Shown: one piece after another, positions 22,078 to 34,992 of the stretch
Layout: each line of letters starts with the position of its first letter
Position numbering within the stretch: the stretch's first letter is position 1
Source of the DNA: Marthasterias glacialis
Taxonomy: Eukaryota; Echinodermata; Asteroidea; Forcipulatida; Asteriidae
DNA length: 64,000 nt
Assembly: GCA_911728455.2 (NCBI GenBank)
Contig: OU452233.1
Span: 14,699,214-14,763,213, forward strand
Direction: 5' to 3'
Translations under genes and position numbers: made by a program
The notes under the pieces: model-generated
What the model was told of the DNA's origin: nothing
The model's input: the letters and a program-made list of their open reading frames with translations, nothing else
The model's database searches: none

Positions 22078-23002
22078 AGTCTTGCTTTCACTCTGTTACA
22101 GCTTCGTGTACAAAAGTGCCATTAGACAGGCGTTTGAAGCGCATTCGGAGCATCCCCGCTCCCTGGTGATTTCAAGGCGGAAGATGGCCCTGGCTTGCCG
22201 GGAAAACCCGATTTTCGGATGCAGGACTATGGCAGCTAACTGCAGGTACAAGAAATTTCTCTCTAGCCCCATTATATCTGGAGTTATTGGCCGTGGCGCT
22301 GCCGACTTCTGTTTTCGGCATTTTTTTTGCTGCTTCGGTCGAGCAAACACGTAGCGGCTTTGGCTATTGTTGACGTACACACAGCATGGCCGTATGAACT
22401 GGACATCCTCGGGGTGTCCTCACTCTGCGGTCTCTGGCATCCTCCCTGTTTACTCGGCAGCCTCAAGACCAACATTTTCGGAAAGCCCATGAACAGGGCT
22501 TTCCAACCGTGTCAGACTTGTCAGTTTCCCGCCAATACTTTGGGAGATAGAGCCGTTGCTAAGGCTTGTTTTCACTCTGTTACAGCTTCGTGTACAAAAG
22601 TGCCATTAGACAGGCGTTTGAAGCGCATTCGGAGCATCCCCGCTCCCTGGTGATTTCAAGGCGGAAGATGGCCCTGGCTTGCCGGGAAAACCCGATTTTC
22701 GGATGCAGGACTATGGCAGCTAACTGCAGGTACAAGAAATTTCTCTCTAGCCCCATTATATCTAGAGATATTGGCCGTGGCGCTGCCGACTTCTGTTTTC
22801 GGCATTTGTTTTTCTGCTGCTTCGGTCCAGCACACACGCAGCGGCCTTGGCTGTTGTTGACGTACACACAGCATGGCCGTATGAACTGGACATCCTCGGG
22901 GTGTCCTCACTCCGCGGTCCCTGGCATCCTCCCTGTTTATTCGGCAGCCCCAAGACCAACATTTTCGGAAAGCCCATGAACAGGGCTTTCCAACCGTGTC
23001 AG

Positions 23003-24945
23003 ACTTGTCAGTTTCCCGCCAATACTTTGGGAGATAGAGCCGTTGCTAAGTCTTGTTTTCACTCTGTTACAGCTTCGTGTACAAAAGTGCCATTAGACAG
23101 GCGTTTGAAGCGCATTCGGAGCATCCCCGCTCCCTGGTGATTTCAAGGCGGAAGATGGCCCTGGCTGGCCGGGAAACCCCGATTTGCGGATGCAGGACTA
23201 TGGCAGCTAACTGCAGGTACAAGAAATTTCTCTCTAGCCCCGTTATATCTGGATTTATTGGCCGTGGCGCCGCCGACTTCTGTTTTCGGCATTTTTTTTT
23301 GCTGGCTTCGGTCCAGCACACACGTAGCGGCCTTGAATATTGTTGACGTACACACAGCATGGCCGTATGAACTGGACATCCTCGGGGTGTCCTCACTCCG
23401 CGGTCCCTGGCATCCTCCCTGTTTATTCGGCAGCCCCAAGACCAACATTTTCGGATAGCCCATGAACAGGGCTTTCCAACCGTGTTAGACTTGTCAGTTT
23501 CCCGCCAATACTTTGGGAGATAGAGCCGTTGCTAAGTCTTGTTTTCACTCTGTTACAGCTTCGTGTACAAAAGTGCCATTAGACAGGCGTTTGAAGCGCA
23601 TTCGGAGCATCCCCGCTCCCTGGTGATTTCAAGGCGGAAGATGGCCCTGGCTTGCCGGGAAAACCCGATTTTCGGATGCAGGACTATGGCAGCTAACTGC
23701 AGGTACAAGAAATTTCTCTCTAGCCCCATTATATCTAGAGTTATTGGCCGTGGCGCTGCCGACTTCTGTTTTCGGCATTTTTTTTTGCTGGCTTCGGTCC
23801 AGCACACAGATAGCGGCCTTGGCTATTGTTGACGTACACACAGCATGGCCGTATGAACTGGACATCCTCGGGGTGTCCTCACTCAGCGGTCCCTGGCATC
23901 CTCCCTGTTTATTCGGCATCCCCAAGACCAACATTTTCGGATAGCCCATGAACAGGGCTTTCCAACCGTGTCAGACTTGTCAGTTTCCCGCCAATACTTT
24001 GGGAGATAGAGCCGTTGCTAAGTCTTGTTTTCACTCTGTTACAGCTTCGTGTACAAAAGTGCCATTAGACAGGCGTTTGAAGCGTGTTCGGAGCATCCCC
24101 GCTCCCTGGTGATTTCAAGGCGGAAGATGGCCCTGGCTTGCCGAGAAAACCAGATTTTCGGATGCAGGACTATGGCAGCTAACTGCAGGTACATGAAATT
24201 TCTCTCTAGCCCCATTATATCTGGAGTTATTGGCCGTGGCGATTCCGACTTCTGTTTTCGGCATTTTTTTTGCTGCTTCGGTCCAGCACACACGTAGCGG
24301 CCTTGGCTATTATTGACGTACACACAGCATGGCCGTATGAACTGGACATCCTCGGGGTTTCCTCACTCTGCGGTCCCTGGCATCCTCCCTGTTTACTCGG
24401 CAGCCCCAAGACCAAAAATTTCGGAAAGCCCATGAACAGGGCTTTCCAACCGTGTCAGACTTGTCAGTTTCCCGCCAATACTTTGGGAGATAGAGCCGTT
24501 GCTAAGTCTTGTTTTCACTCTGTTACAGCTTCGTGTACAAAAGTGCCATTAGACAGGCGTTTGAAGCGCATTCGGAGCATCCCCGCTCCCTGGTGATTTC
24601 AAGGCGGAAGATGGCCCTGGCTGGCCGGGAAAACCCGATTTTCGGATGCAGGACTATGGCAGCTAACTGCAGGTACAAGAAATTTCTCTCTAGCCCCATT
24701 ATATCTGGAGTTATTGGCCGTAGCGCTGCCGACTTCTGTTTTCGGCATTTATTTTTTGCTGGCTTCGGTCCAGCACACACGTAGCGGCCTTGGCTATTGT
24801 TGACGTACACACAGCATGGCCGTATGAACTGGACATCATCGGGGTGTCCTTTCTCCGGGGTCCCTGGCATCCTCCCTGTTTATCCGGCAGCCCCAAGACC
24901 AACATTTTCGGAAAGCCCATGAACAGGGCTTTCTAATCGTGTCAG
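23003..24945 (+). repeat. 4-monomer repeat, copy 1 (1943 bp; pairs with 24946-26888)
   Basis: Offset 1943 bp. Shared rare markers are GATTTGCGG with CCCGTTATATCTGGATTTA, CACACAGATAGCGG, GCGTGTTCGG with GGTACATGAAA and GGCGATTCCGAC, and GGGGTTTCCTC. The one difference I see is CTCAGCGG at about 23883 against CTCCGCGG at about 25826. Limits are uncertain by tens of bases and lie in the conserved stretch around monomer positions 150-220. Confidence 0.94.
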
Positions 24946-26888
24946 ACTTGTCAGTTTCCCGCCAATACTTTGGGAGATAGAGCCGTTGCTAAGTCTTGTT
25001 TTCACTCTGTTACAGCTTCGTGTACAAAAGTGCCATTAGACAGGCGTTTGAAGCGCATTCGGAGCATCCCCGCTCCCTGGTGATTTCAAGGCGGAAGATG
25101 GCCCTGGCTGGCCGGGAAACCCCGATTTGCGGATGCAGGACTATGGCAGCTAACTGCAGGTACAAGAAATTTCTCTCTAGCCCCGTTATATCTGGATTTA
25201 TTGGCCGTGGCGCCGCCGACTTCTGTTTTCGGCATTTTTTTTTGCTGGCTTCGGTCCAGCACACACGTAGCGGCCTTGAATATTGTTGACGTACACACAG
25301 CATGGCCGTATGAACTGGACATCCTCGGGGTGTCCTCACTCCGCGGTCCCTGGCATCCTCCCTGTTTATTCGGCAGCCCCAAGACCAACATTTTCGGATA
25401 GCCCATGAACAGGGCTTTCCAACCGTGTTAGACTTGTCAGTTTCCCGCCAATACTTTGGGAGATAGAGCCGTTGCTAAGTCTTGTTTTCACTCTGTTACA
25501 GCTTCGTGTACAAAAGTGCCATTAGACAGGCGTTTGAAGCGCATTCGGAGCATCCCCGCTCCCTGGTGATTTCAAGGCGGAAGATGGCCCTGGCTTGCCG
25601 GGAAAACCCGATTTTCGGATGCAGGACTATGGCAGCTAACTGCAGGTACAAGAAATTTCTCTCTAGCCCCATTATATCTAGAGTTATTGGCCGTGGCGCT
25701 GCCGACTTCTGTTTTCGGCATTTTTTTTTGCTGGCTTCGGTCCAGCACACAGATAGCGGCCTTGGCTATTGTTGACGTACACACAGCATGGCCGTATGAA
25801 CTGGACATCCTCGGGGTGTCCTCACTCCGCGGTCCCTGGCATCCTCCCTGTTTATTCGGCATCCCCAAGACCAACATTTTCGGATAGCCCATGAACAGGG
25901 CTTTCCAACCGTGTCAGACTTGTCAGTTTCCCGCCAATACTTTGGGAGATAGAGCCGTTGCTAAGTCTTGTTTTCACTCTGTTACAGCTTCGTGTACAAA
26001 AGTGCCATTAGACAGGCGTTTGAAGCGTGTTCGGAGCATCCCCGCTCCCTGGTGATTTCAAGGCGGAAGATGGCCCTGGCTTGCCGAGAAAACCAGATTT
26101 TCGGATGCAGGACTATGGCAGCTAACTGCAGGTACATGAAATTTCTCTCTAGCCCCATTATATCTGGAGTTATTGGCCGTGGCGATTCCGACTTCTGTTT
26201 TCGGCATTTTTTTTGCTGCTTCGGTCCAGCACACACGTAGCGGCCTTGGCTATTATTGACGTACACACAGCATGGCCGTATGAACTGGACATCCTCGGGG
26301 TTTCCTCACTCTGCGGTCCCTGGCATCCTCCCTGTTTACTCGGCAGCCCCAAGACCAAAAATTTCGGAAAGCCCATGAACAGGGCTTTCCAACCGTGTCA
26401 GACTTGTCAGTTTCCCGCCAATACTTTGGGAGATAGAGCCGTTGCTAAGTCTTGTTTTCACTCTGTTACAGCTTCGTGTACAAAAGTGCCATTAGACAGG
26501 CGTTTGAAGCGCATTCGGAGCATCCCCGCTCCCTGGTGATTTCAAGGCGGAAGATGGCCCTGGCTGGCCGGGAAAACCCGATTTTCGGATGCAGGACTAT
26601 GGCAGCTAACTGCAGGTACAAGAAATTTCTCTCTAGCCCCATTATATCTGGAGTTATTGGCCGTAGCGCTGCCGACTTCTGTTTTCGGCATTTATTTTTT
26701 GCTGGCTTCGGTCCAGCACACACGTAGCGGCCTTGGCTATTGTTGACGTACACACAGCATGGCCGTATGAACTGGACATCATCGGGGTGTCCTTTCTCCG
26801 GGGTCCCTGGCATCCTCCCTGTTTATCCGGCAGCCCCAAGACCAACATTTTCGGAAAGCCCATGAACAGGGCTTTCTAATCGTGTCAG
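24946..26888 (+). repeat. 4-monomer repeat, copy 2 (1943 bp; pairs with 23003-24945)
   Basis: See copy 1. It ends before the TTTTCAATCTG tract at about 26943, where monomer 56 changes type. Monomer 56 also has a 1-base loss (GGGAAACCCGA at about 27058) inside its exon-like block. Confidence 0.94.
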
Positions 26889-29800
26889 ACTTGTCAGTTT
26901 CCCGCCAATACTTTGGGAGATAGAGCCGTTGCTAAGTCTTGTTTTCAATCTGTTACAGCTTCGTGTACAAAAGTGCCATTAGATAGGCGTTTGAAGCGCA
27001 TTCGGAGCAACCCCGCTCCCTGGTGATTTCAAGGCGGAAGATGGCCCTGGCTGGCCGGGAAACCCGATTTTCGGATGCAGGACTATGGCAGCTAACTGCA
27101 GGTACAAGAAATTTCTCTCTAGCCCCATTATATCTGGAGTTATTGGCCGTGGCGCTGCCGACTTCTGTTTTCGGCATTTTTTTTTTGCTGCTTCGGTCCA
27201 GCACACACGTAGCGGCCTTGGCTATTATTGACGTACACACAGCATGGCCGTATGAACTGGACATCCTCGGGGTGTCCTCACTCTGCGGTCCCTGGCATCC
27301 TCCCTGTTTACTCGGCAGCCCCAAGACCAACATTTTCGGAAAGCCCATGAACAGGGCTTTCCAACCGTGTCAGACTTGTCAGTTTCCCGCCAATACTTTG
27401 GGAGATAGAGCCGTTGCTAAGTCTTGTTTTCACTCTGTTACAGCTTCGTGTACAAAAGTGCCCCTAGACAGGCGTTTGAAGCGCATTCGGAGCAACCCCG
27501 CTCCCTGGTGATTTTAAGGCGGAAGATGGCCCTGGCTTGCCGGGAAAACCCGATTTTCGGATGCAGGACTATGGCAGCTAACTGCAGGTACAAGAAATTT
27601 CTGTCTAGCCCCATTATATATGGAGTTATTGGCCGTGGCGCTGCCGACTTCTGTTTTCGGCATTTCTTTTTTGCTGGCTTAGGTCCAGCACACACGTAGC
27701 GGCCTTGGCTATTGTTGACGTACACACAGCATGGCCGTATGAACTGGACATCCTCGGGGTGTCCTCACTCCGCGGTCCCTGGCATCCTCCCTGTTTATTC
27801 GGCATCCCCAAGACCAACATTTTCGGATAGCCCATGAACAGGGCTTTCCAACCGTGTCAGACTTGTCAGTTTCCCGCCAATACTTTGGGAGATAGAGCCG
27901 TTGCTAAGTCTTGCTTTCACTCTGTTACAGCTTCGTGTAAAAAAGTGCCATTAGACAGGCGTTTGAAGCGCATTCGGAGCATCCCCGCTCCCTGGTGATT
28001 TCAAGGCGGAAGATGGCCCTGGCTTGCCGGGAAAACCCGATTTTCGGATGCAGGACTATGGCAGCTAACTGCAGGTACAAGAAATTTCTCTCTAGCCCCA
28101 TTATATCTGGAGTTATTGGCCGTGGCGCTGCCGACTTCTGTTTTCGGCATTTTTTTTTTGCTGCTTCGGTCCAGCACACACGTAGCGGCCTTGGCTATTA
28201 TTGACGTACACACAGCATGGCCGTATGAACTGGACATCCTCGGGGTGTCCTCACTCTGCGGTCCCTGGCATCCTCCCTGTTTACTCGGCAGCCCCAAGAA
28301 CAAAAATTTCGGAAAGCCCATGAACAGGGCTTTCCAACCGTGTCAGACTTGTCAGTTTCCCGCCAATACTTTGGGAGATAGAGCTGTTGCTAAGTCTTGT
28401 TTTCACTCTGTTACAGCTTCATGTACAAAAGTGCCATTAGACAGGCGTTTGAAGCGCATTCGGAGCATCCCCGCTCCCTGGTGATTTCAAGGCGGAAGAT
28501 GGCCCTGGCTGGCCGGGAAACCCCGATTTGCGGATGCAGGACTATGGCAGCTAACTGCAGGTACAAGAAATTTCTCTCTAGCCCCGTTATATCTGGAGTT
28601 ATTGGCCGTGGCGCCGCCGACTTCTGTTTTCGGCATTTTTTTTGCTGGCTTCGGTCCAGCACACACGTAGCGGCCTTGGCTATTGTTGACGTACACACAG
28701 CATGGCCGTATGAACTGGACATCCTCGGGGTGTCCTCACTCCGCGGTCCCTGGCATCCTCCCTGTTTATTCGGCATCCCCAAGACCAACATTTGCGGATA
28801 GCCCATGAACAGGGCTTTCCAACCGTGTTAGACTTGTCAGTTTCCCGCCAATACTTTGGGAGATAGAGCCGTTGCTAAGTCTTGTTTTCACTCTGTTACA
28901 GCTTCGTGTACAAAAGTGCCATTAGACAGGCGTTTGAAGCGCATTCGGAGCATCGCCGCTCCCTGGTGATTTCAAGGCAGAAGATGGCCCTGGCTTGCCG
29001 GGAAAACCAGATTTTCGGATGCAGGACTATGGCAGCTAACTGCAGGTGCAAGAAATTTCTCTCTAGCCCCATTATATCTGGAGTTATTGGCCGTGGCGCT
29101 TCCGACTTCTGTTTTCGGCATTTATTTTTTGCTGGCTTGGTCCAGCACACACGTAGCGGCCTTGGCTATTGTTGACGTACACACAGCATGGCCGTATGAA
29201 CTGGACATCATCGGGGTGTCCTTACTCCGGGGTCCCTGGCATCCTCCCTGTTTATCCGGCAGCCCCAAGACCAACATTTTCGGAAAGCCCATGAACAGGG
29301 CTTTCCAACCGTGTCAGACTTGTCAGTTTCCCGCCAATACTTTGGGAGATAGAGCCGTTGCTAAGTCTTGTTTTCAGTCTGTTACAGCTTCGTGTACAAA
29401 AGTGCCATTAGACAGGCGTTTGAAGTGCATTCGGAGCATCCCCGCTCCCTGGTGATTTCAAAGCGAAAGATGGCCCTGGCTGGCCGGGAAAACCCGATTT
29501 TCGGATGCAGGACTATGGCAGCTAACTGCAGGTACAAGAAATTTCTCTCTAGCCCCATTATATCTGGAGTTATTGGCCGTGGCGCTTCCGACTTCTGTTT
29601 TCGGCATTTATTTTTTGCTGGCTTAGGTCCAGCACACACGAAGCGGCCTTGGCTATTGTTGACGTACACAGAGCATGGCCGTATGAACTGGACATCCTCG
29701 GGGTGTCCTCACTCCGCGGTCCCTGGCATCCTCCCTGTTTATTCGGCATCCCAAAGACCAACATTTTCGGAAAGCCCATGAACAGGGCTTTCCAACCGTG

Positions 29801-32559
29801 TCAGAATTGTCAGTTTCCCGCCAATACTTTGGGAGATAGAGCCGTTGCTAAGTCTTGTTTTCACTCTGTTACAGCTTCGTGTACAAAAGTGCCATTAGAC
29901 AGGCGTTTGAAGCGCATTCGGAGCATCCCCGCTCCCTGGTGATTTCAAAGCGGAAGATGGCCCTGGCTGGCCGGGAAAACCCGATTTTCGGATGCAGGAC
30001 TATGGCAGCTAACTGCAGGTACAAGAAATTTCTGTCTAGCCCCATTATATCTGGAGTTATTGGCCGTGGCGCTGCCGACTTTTGTTTTCGGATTTTTTTT
30101 TGCTGGCTTCGGTCCAGCACACACGTAGCGGCCTTGGCTATTGTTGACGTACACACAGCATGGCCGTATGAACTGGACATCCTCGGGGTGTCCTTACTCC
30201 GGGGTCCCTGGCATCCTCCCTTTTTATCCGGCAGCCCCAAGACCAACATTTTCGGAAAGCCCATGAACAGGGCTTTCCAACCGTGTCAGACTTGTCAGTT
30301 TCCCGCCAATACTTTGGGAGATAGAGCCGTTGCTAAGTCTTGTTTTCACTCTGTTACAGCTTCGTGTACAAAAGTGCCATTAGACAGGCGTTTGAAGCGC
30401 ATTCGGAGCATCCCCGCTCCCTGGTGATTTCAAAGCGGAAGATGGCCCTGGCTGGCCGGGAAAACCCGATTTTCGGATGCAGGACTATGGCAGCTAACTG
30501 CAGGTACAAGAAATTTCTGTCTAGCCCCATTATATCTGGAGTTATTGGCCGTGGCGCTGCCGACTTTTGTTTTCGGATTTTTTTTTGCTGGCTTCGGTCC
30601 AGCACACACGTAGCGGCCTTGGCTATTGTTGACGTACACACAGCATGGCCGTATGAACTGGACATCCTCGGGGTGTCCTTACTCCGGGGTCCCTGGCATC
30701 CTCCCTTTTTATCCGGCAGCCCCAAGACCAACATTTTCGGATAGCCCATGAACAGGGCTTTCCAACCGTGTCAGACTTATCGGTTTCCCGCCAATACATT
30801 GGGATATAGAGCCGTTGCTAAGTCTTGTTTTACCTCTGTTACAGCTTCGTGTACAAAAGTGCCATTAGACAGGCGTTTGAAGTGCATTCGGAGCATCCCC
30901 GCTCCCTGGTGATTTCAAGGCGGAAGATGGCCCTGGCTGGCCGGGAAAACCCGATTTTCGGATGCAGGACTATGGCAGCTAACTGCAGGTACAAGAAATT
31001 TCTCTGTAGCCCCATTATATCTGGAGTTATTGGCCTTGGCGCTGCCGACTTCTGTTTTCGGCATTTATTTTTTGCTGGCTTCGGTCCAGCACACACGTAG
31101 CGGCCTTGGCTATTGTTGACGTACACACAGCATGGCCGTATGAACTGGACATCATCGGGGTGTCCTTACTCCGGGGTCCCTGGTATCCTCCCTGTTTATC
31201 CGGCAGCCCCAAGACCAACATTTTCGGATAGCCCATGAACAGGGCTTTCTAACCGTGTCAGACTTGTCAGTTTCCCGCCAATACTTTGGGAGATAGAGCC
31301 GTTGCTAAGTCTTGTTTTCACTCTGTTACAGCTTCGTGTACAAAAGTGCCATTAGACAGGCGTTTGAAGCGCATTCGGAGCAACCCCGCTCCCTGGTGAT
31401 TTTAAGGCGGAAGATGGCCCTGGCTTGCCGGGAAAACCAGATTTTCGGATGCAGGACTATGGCAGCTAACTGCAGGTACAAGAAATTTCTCTGTAGCCCC
31501 ATTATATCTGGAGTTATTGGCCGTGGCGCTGCCGACTTCTGTTTTCGGCATTTCTTTTTTGCTGGCTTAGGTCCAGCATACACGTTGCGGCCTTGGCTAT
31601 TGTTGACGTACACACAGCATGGCCGTATGAACTGGACATCCTCGGGGTGTCCTCACTCCGCGGTCCCTGGCATCCTTCCTGTTTATTCGGCATCCCCAAG
31701 ACCAACATTTTCGGATAGCCCATGAACAGGGCTTTCCAACCGTGTTAGACTTGTCAGTTTCACGCCAATACTTTGGGAGATTGAGCCGTTGCTAAGTCTT
31801 GTTTTCACTCTGTTACAGCTTCGTGTACAAAAGTGCCATTAGACAGGCGTTTGAAGCGCATTCGGAGCAACCCCGCTCCCTGGTGATTTTAAGGCGGAAG
31901 ATGGCCCTGGCTGGCCGAGAAAACCCGATTTTTGGATGAAGGACTATGGCAGCTAACTGCAGGTACAAGAAATTTCTCTCTAGCCCCATTATATCTGGAG
32001 TTATTGGCCGTGGCGCTGCCGACTTCTGTTTTCGGCATTTTTTTTTTGCTGGCTTAGGTCCAGCACACAGGTAGCGGCCTTGGCTATTGTTGACGTACAC
32101 ACAGCATGGCCGTATGGACTGGACATCCTCGGGGTGTCCTCACTCCGCGGTCCTTGGCATCCTCCCTGTTTATTCGGCTTCCCCAAGACTAACTTTTTCG
32201 GATAGCCCATGAACAGGGCTTTCCAACCGTGTCAGACTTGTCAGTTTCCCGCCAATACTTTGGGAGATAGAGCCGTTGCTAAGTCTTGTTTTCACTCTGT
32301 TACAGCTTCGTGTACAAAAGTGCCATTAGACAGGCATTTGAAGCGCATTCGGAGCATCCCCGCTCCCTGGTGATTTCAAGGCGGAAGATGGCCCTGGCTG
32401 GCCGGTAAAACCCGATTTTTGGATGTAGGACTATGGCAGCTAACTGCAGGTACAAGAAATTTCTCTCTAGCCCCATTATATCTGGAGTTATTGGCCGTGG
32501 CGCTGCCGACTTCTGTTTTCGGCATTTTTTTTTGCTGGCTTCGGTCCAGCACACACGTA
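26889..32559 (+). repeat. Monomers 56 (second half) to 67, mixed types
   Basis: Monomer starts: 27212, 27699, 28185, 28670, 29156, 29643, 30128, 30613, 31100, 31587, 32074. Monomer 58 has a stop in the exon-like frame (GTGTAAAAAAGTG at about 27936). Monomers 60-61 are a diverged copy of the 1-2 pair (with CATCGCCGC and TTTTCAGTCTG). Monomers 66 and 67 carry GGATGAAGG and CCGGTAAAACC, both stops in that frame, and reappear as 71-72. No sequence other than the satellite is present. Confidence 0.95.
29830..30741 (+). repeat. Single-monomer duplication, 485-bp offset
   Basis: About 29830-30256 repeats at 30315-30741. Shared rare markers are TTTCAAAGCGGAAG, GACTTTTGTTTTCGG, loss of GC before the T-run (CGGATTTTT) and CCTTTTTATCCGG. 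The copies part at GGAAAGCCC (about 30256) against GGATAGCCC (about 30741), which places the exchange just after the variable block. Confidence 0.9.
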
Positions 32560-33046
32560 GCGGCCTTGGCTATTGTTGACGTACACACAGCATGGCCGTA
32601 TGAACTGGACATCATCGGGGTGTCCTTACTCCGGGGTCCCTGGCATCCTCCCTGTTTATCCGGCAGCCCCAAGACCGACATTTTCGGATAGCCCATGAAC
32701 AGGGCTTTCCAACCGTGTCAGACTTATCGGTTTCCCGCCAATACATTGGGATATAGAGCCGTTGCTAAGTCTTGTTTTACCTATGTTACAGCTTCGTGTA
32801 CAAAAGTGCCATTAGACAGGCGTTTGAAGTGCATTCGGAGCATCCCCGCTCCCTGGTGATTTCAAGGCGGAAGATGGCCCTGGCTGGCCGGGAAAACCCG
32901 ATTTTCGGATGCAGGACTATGGCAGCTAACTGCAGGTACAAGAAATTTCTCTCTAGCCCCATTATATCTGGAGTTATTGGCCGTGGCGCTGCCGACTTCT
33001 GTTTTCGGCATTTCTTTTTTGCTGGCTTAGGTCCAGCATACACGTT

Positions 33047-34190
33047 GCGGCCTTGGCTATTGTTGACGTACACACAGCATGGCCGTATGAACTGGACATC
33101 CTCGGGGTGTCCTCACTCCGCGGTCCCTGGCATCCTTCCTGTTTATTCGGCATCCCCAAGACCAACATTTTCGGATAGCCCATGAACAGGGCTTTCCAAC
33201 CGTGTCAGACTTGTCAGTTTCCCGCCAATACTTTGGGAGATAGAGCCGTTGCTAAGTCTTGTTTTCCCTCTGTTACAGCTTCGTGTACAAAAGTGCAATT
33301 AGACAGGCGTTTGAAGCGCATTCGGAGCATCCCCGCTCCCTGGTGATTTCAAGGCGGAAGATGGCCCTGGCTTGCCGGGAAAACCAGATTTTTGGATGCA
33401 GGACTATGGCAGCTAACTGCAGGTACAAGAAATTTCTCTCTAGCCCCATTATATCTGGAGTTATTGGCCGTGGCGCTGCCGACTTCTGTTTTCGGCATTT
33501 TTTTTCTGCTGCTTCGGTCCAGCACACACGTAGCGGCCTTGGCTAATGTTGACGTACACACAGCATGGCCGTATGGACTGGACATCCTCGGGGTGTCCTC
33601 AGTCCGCGGTCCCTGGCATCCTCCCTTTTTATTCGGCAGCCCCAAGACCAACATTTTCGGATAGCCCATGAACAGGGCTTTCCAACCGTATCAGACTTGT
33701 CAGTTTCCCGCCATTACATTGGGAGATAGAGCCGTTGCTAAGTCTTGTTTTCACTCTGTTACAGCTTCGTGTACAAAAGTGCCATTAGACAGGCGTTTGA
33801 AGCGCATTCGGAGCATCCCCGCTCCCTGGTGATTTCAAGGCGGAAGATGGCCCTGGCTGGCCGGGAAACCCCGATTTTCGGATGCAGGACTATGGCAGCT
33901 AACTGCAGGTACAAGAAATTTCTCTCTAGCCCCATTATATCTGGAGTTATTGGCCGTGGCGCTGCCGACTTCTGTTTTCGGCATTTTTTTTTGCTGGCTT
34001 CGGTCCAGCACACACGTAGCGGCCTTGGCTATTGTTGACGTACACACAGCATGGTCGTATGAACTGGACATCCTCGGGGTGTCCTCACTCCGCGGTCCCT
34101 GGCATCCTCCCTGTTTATTTGGCAGCCCCAAGACCAACATTTTCGGATAGCCCATGAACAGGGCTTTCCAACCGTGTTAGACTTGTCAGT
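33047..34190 (+). repeat. 4-monomer-spaced duplication, copy 1 (pairs with 34993-36136)
   Basis: Offset 1946 bp, monomers 69, 70 and early 71 against 73, 74 and early 75. Differences seen are TTTTCCCTC against TTTTCACTC, GGCTAATG against GGCTATTG, CCATTACATT against CCAATACATT, and GATTTCAAGG against GATTGCAAGG. Shared rare markers include GTGCAATTAG and CATGGTCGTATG. Monomers 71-72 themselves repeat 66-67 at 2432 bp, so two different offsets overlap here. Confidence 0.9.
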
Positions 34191-34992
34191 TTCACGCCAA
34201 TACTTTGGGAGATTGAGCCGTTGCTAAGTCTTGTTTTCACTCTGTTACAGCTTCGTGTACAAAAGTGCCATTAGACAGGCGTTTGAAGCGCATTCGGAGC
34301 AACCCCGCTCCCTGGTGATTTTAAGGCGGAAGATGGCCCTGGCTGGCCGGGAAAACCCGATTTTTGGATGAAGGACTATGGCAGCTAACTGCAGGTACAA
34401 GAAATTTCTCTCTAGCCCCATTATATCTGGAGTTATTGGCCGTGGCGCTGCCGACTTCTGTTTTCGGCATTTTTTTTTTGCTGGCTTAGGTCCAGCACAC
34501 AGGTAGCGGCCTTGGCTATTGTTGACGTACACACAGCATGGCCATAAAAACTGGACATTCTCAGGGTGTCCTCACTCCGCGGTCCTTGGCATCCTCCCTG
34601 TTTATTCGGCTTCCCCAAGACTAACTTTTTCGGATAGCCCATGAACAGGGCTTTCCAACCGTGTCAGACTTGTCAGTTTCCCGCCAATACTTTGGGAGAT
34701 AGAGCCGTTGCTAAGTCTTGTTTTCACTCTGTTACAGCTTCGTGTACAAAAGTGCCATTAGACAGGCATTTGAAGCGCATTCGGAGCATCCCCGCTCCCT
34801 GGTGATTTCAAGGCGGAAGATGGCCCTGGCTGGCCGGTAAAACCCGATTTTTGGATGTAGAACTATGGCAGCTAACTGCAGGTACAAGAAATTTCTCTGT
34901 AGCCCCATTATATCTGGAGTTATTGGCCGTGGCGCTGCCTACTTCTGTTTTCGGCATTTCTTTTTTGCTGGCTTAGGTCCAGCATACACGTT

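Larger units (their letters stand above)
22078..26888 (+). repeat. Monomers 46 (second half) to 56 (first half), including a 4-monomer duplication
   Basis: Monomer starts: 22354, 22841, 23327, 23813, 24297, 24784, 25270, 25756, 26240, 26727. Most of it is the 1943-bp duplication annotated separately. Monomer 46 has GTCGAGCAAACACG near its end, and 47 has GTCTCTGG, GCCTCAAGACC and AGAGATATTGG, so this junction holds several private changes. Confidence 0.95.
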
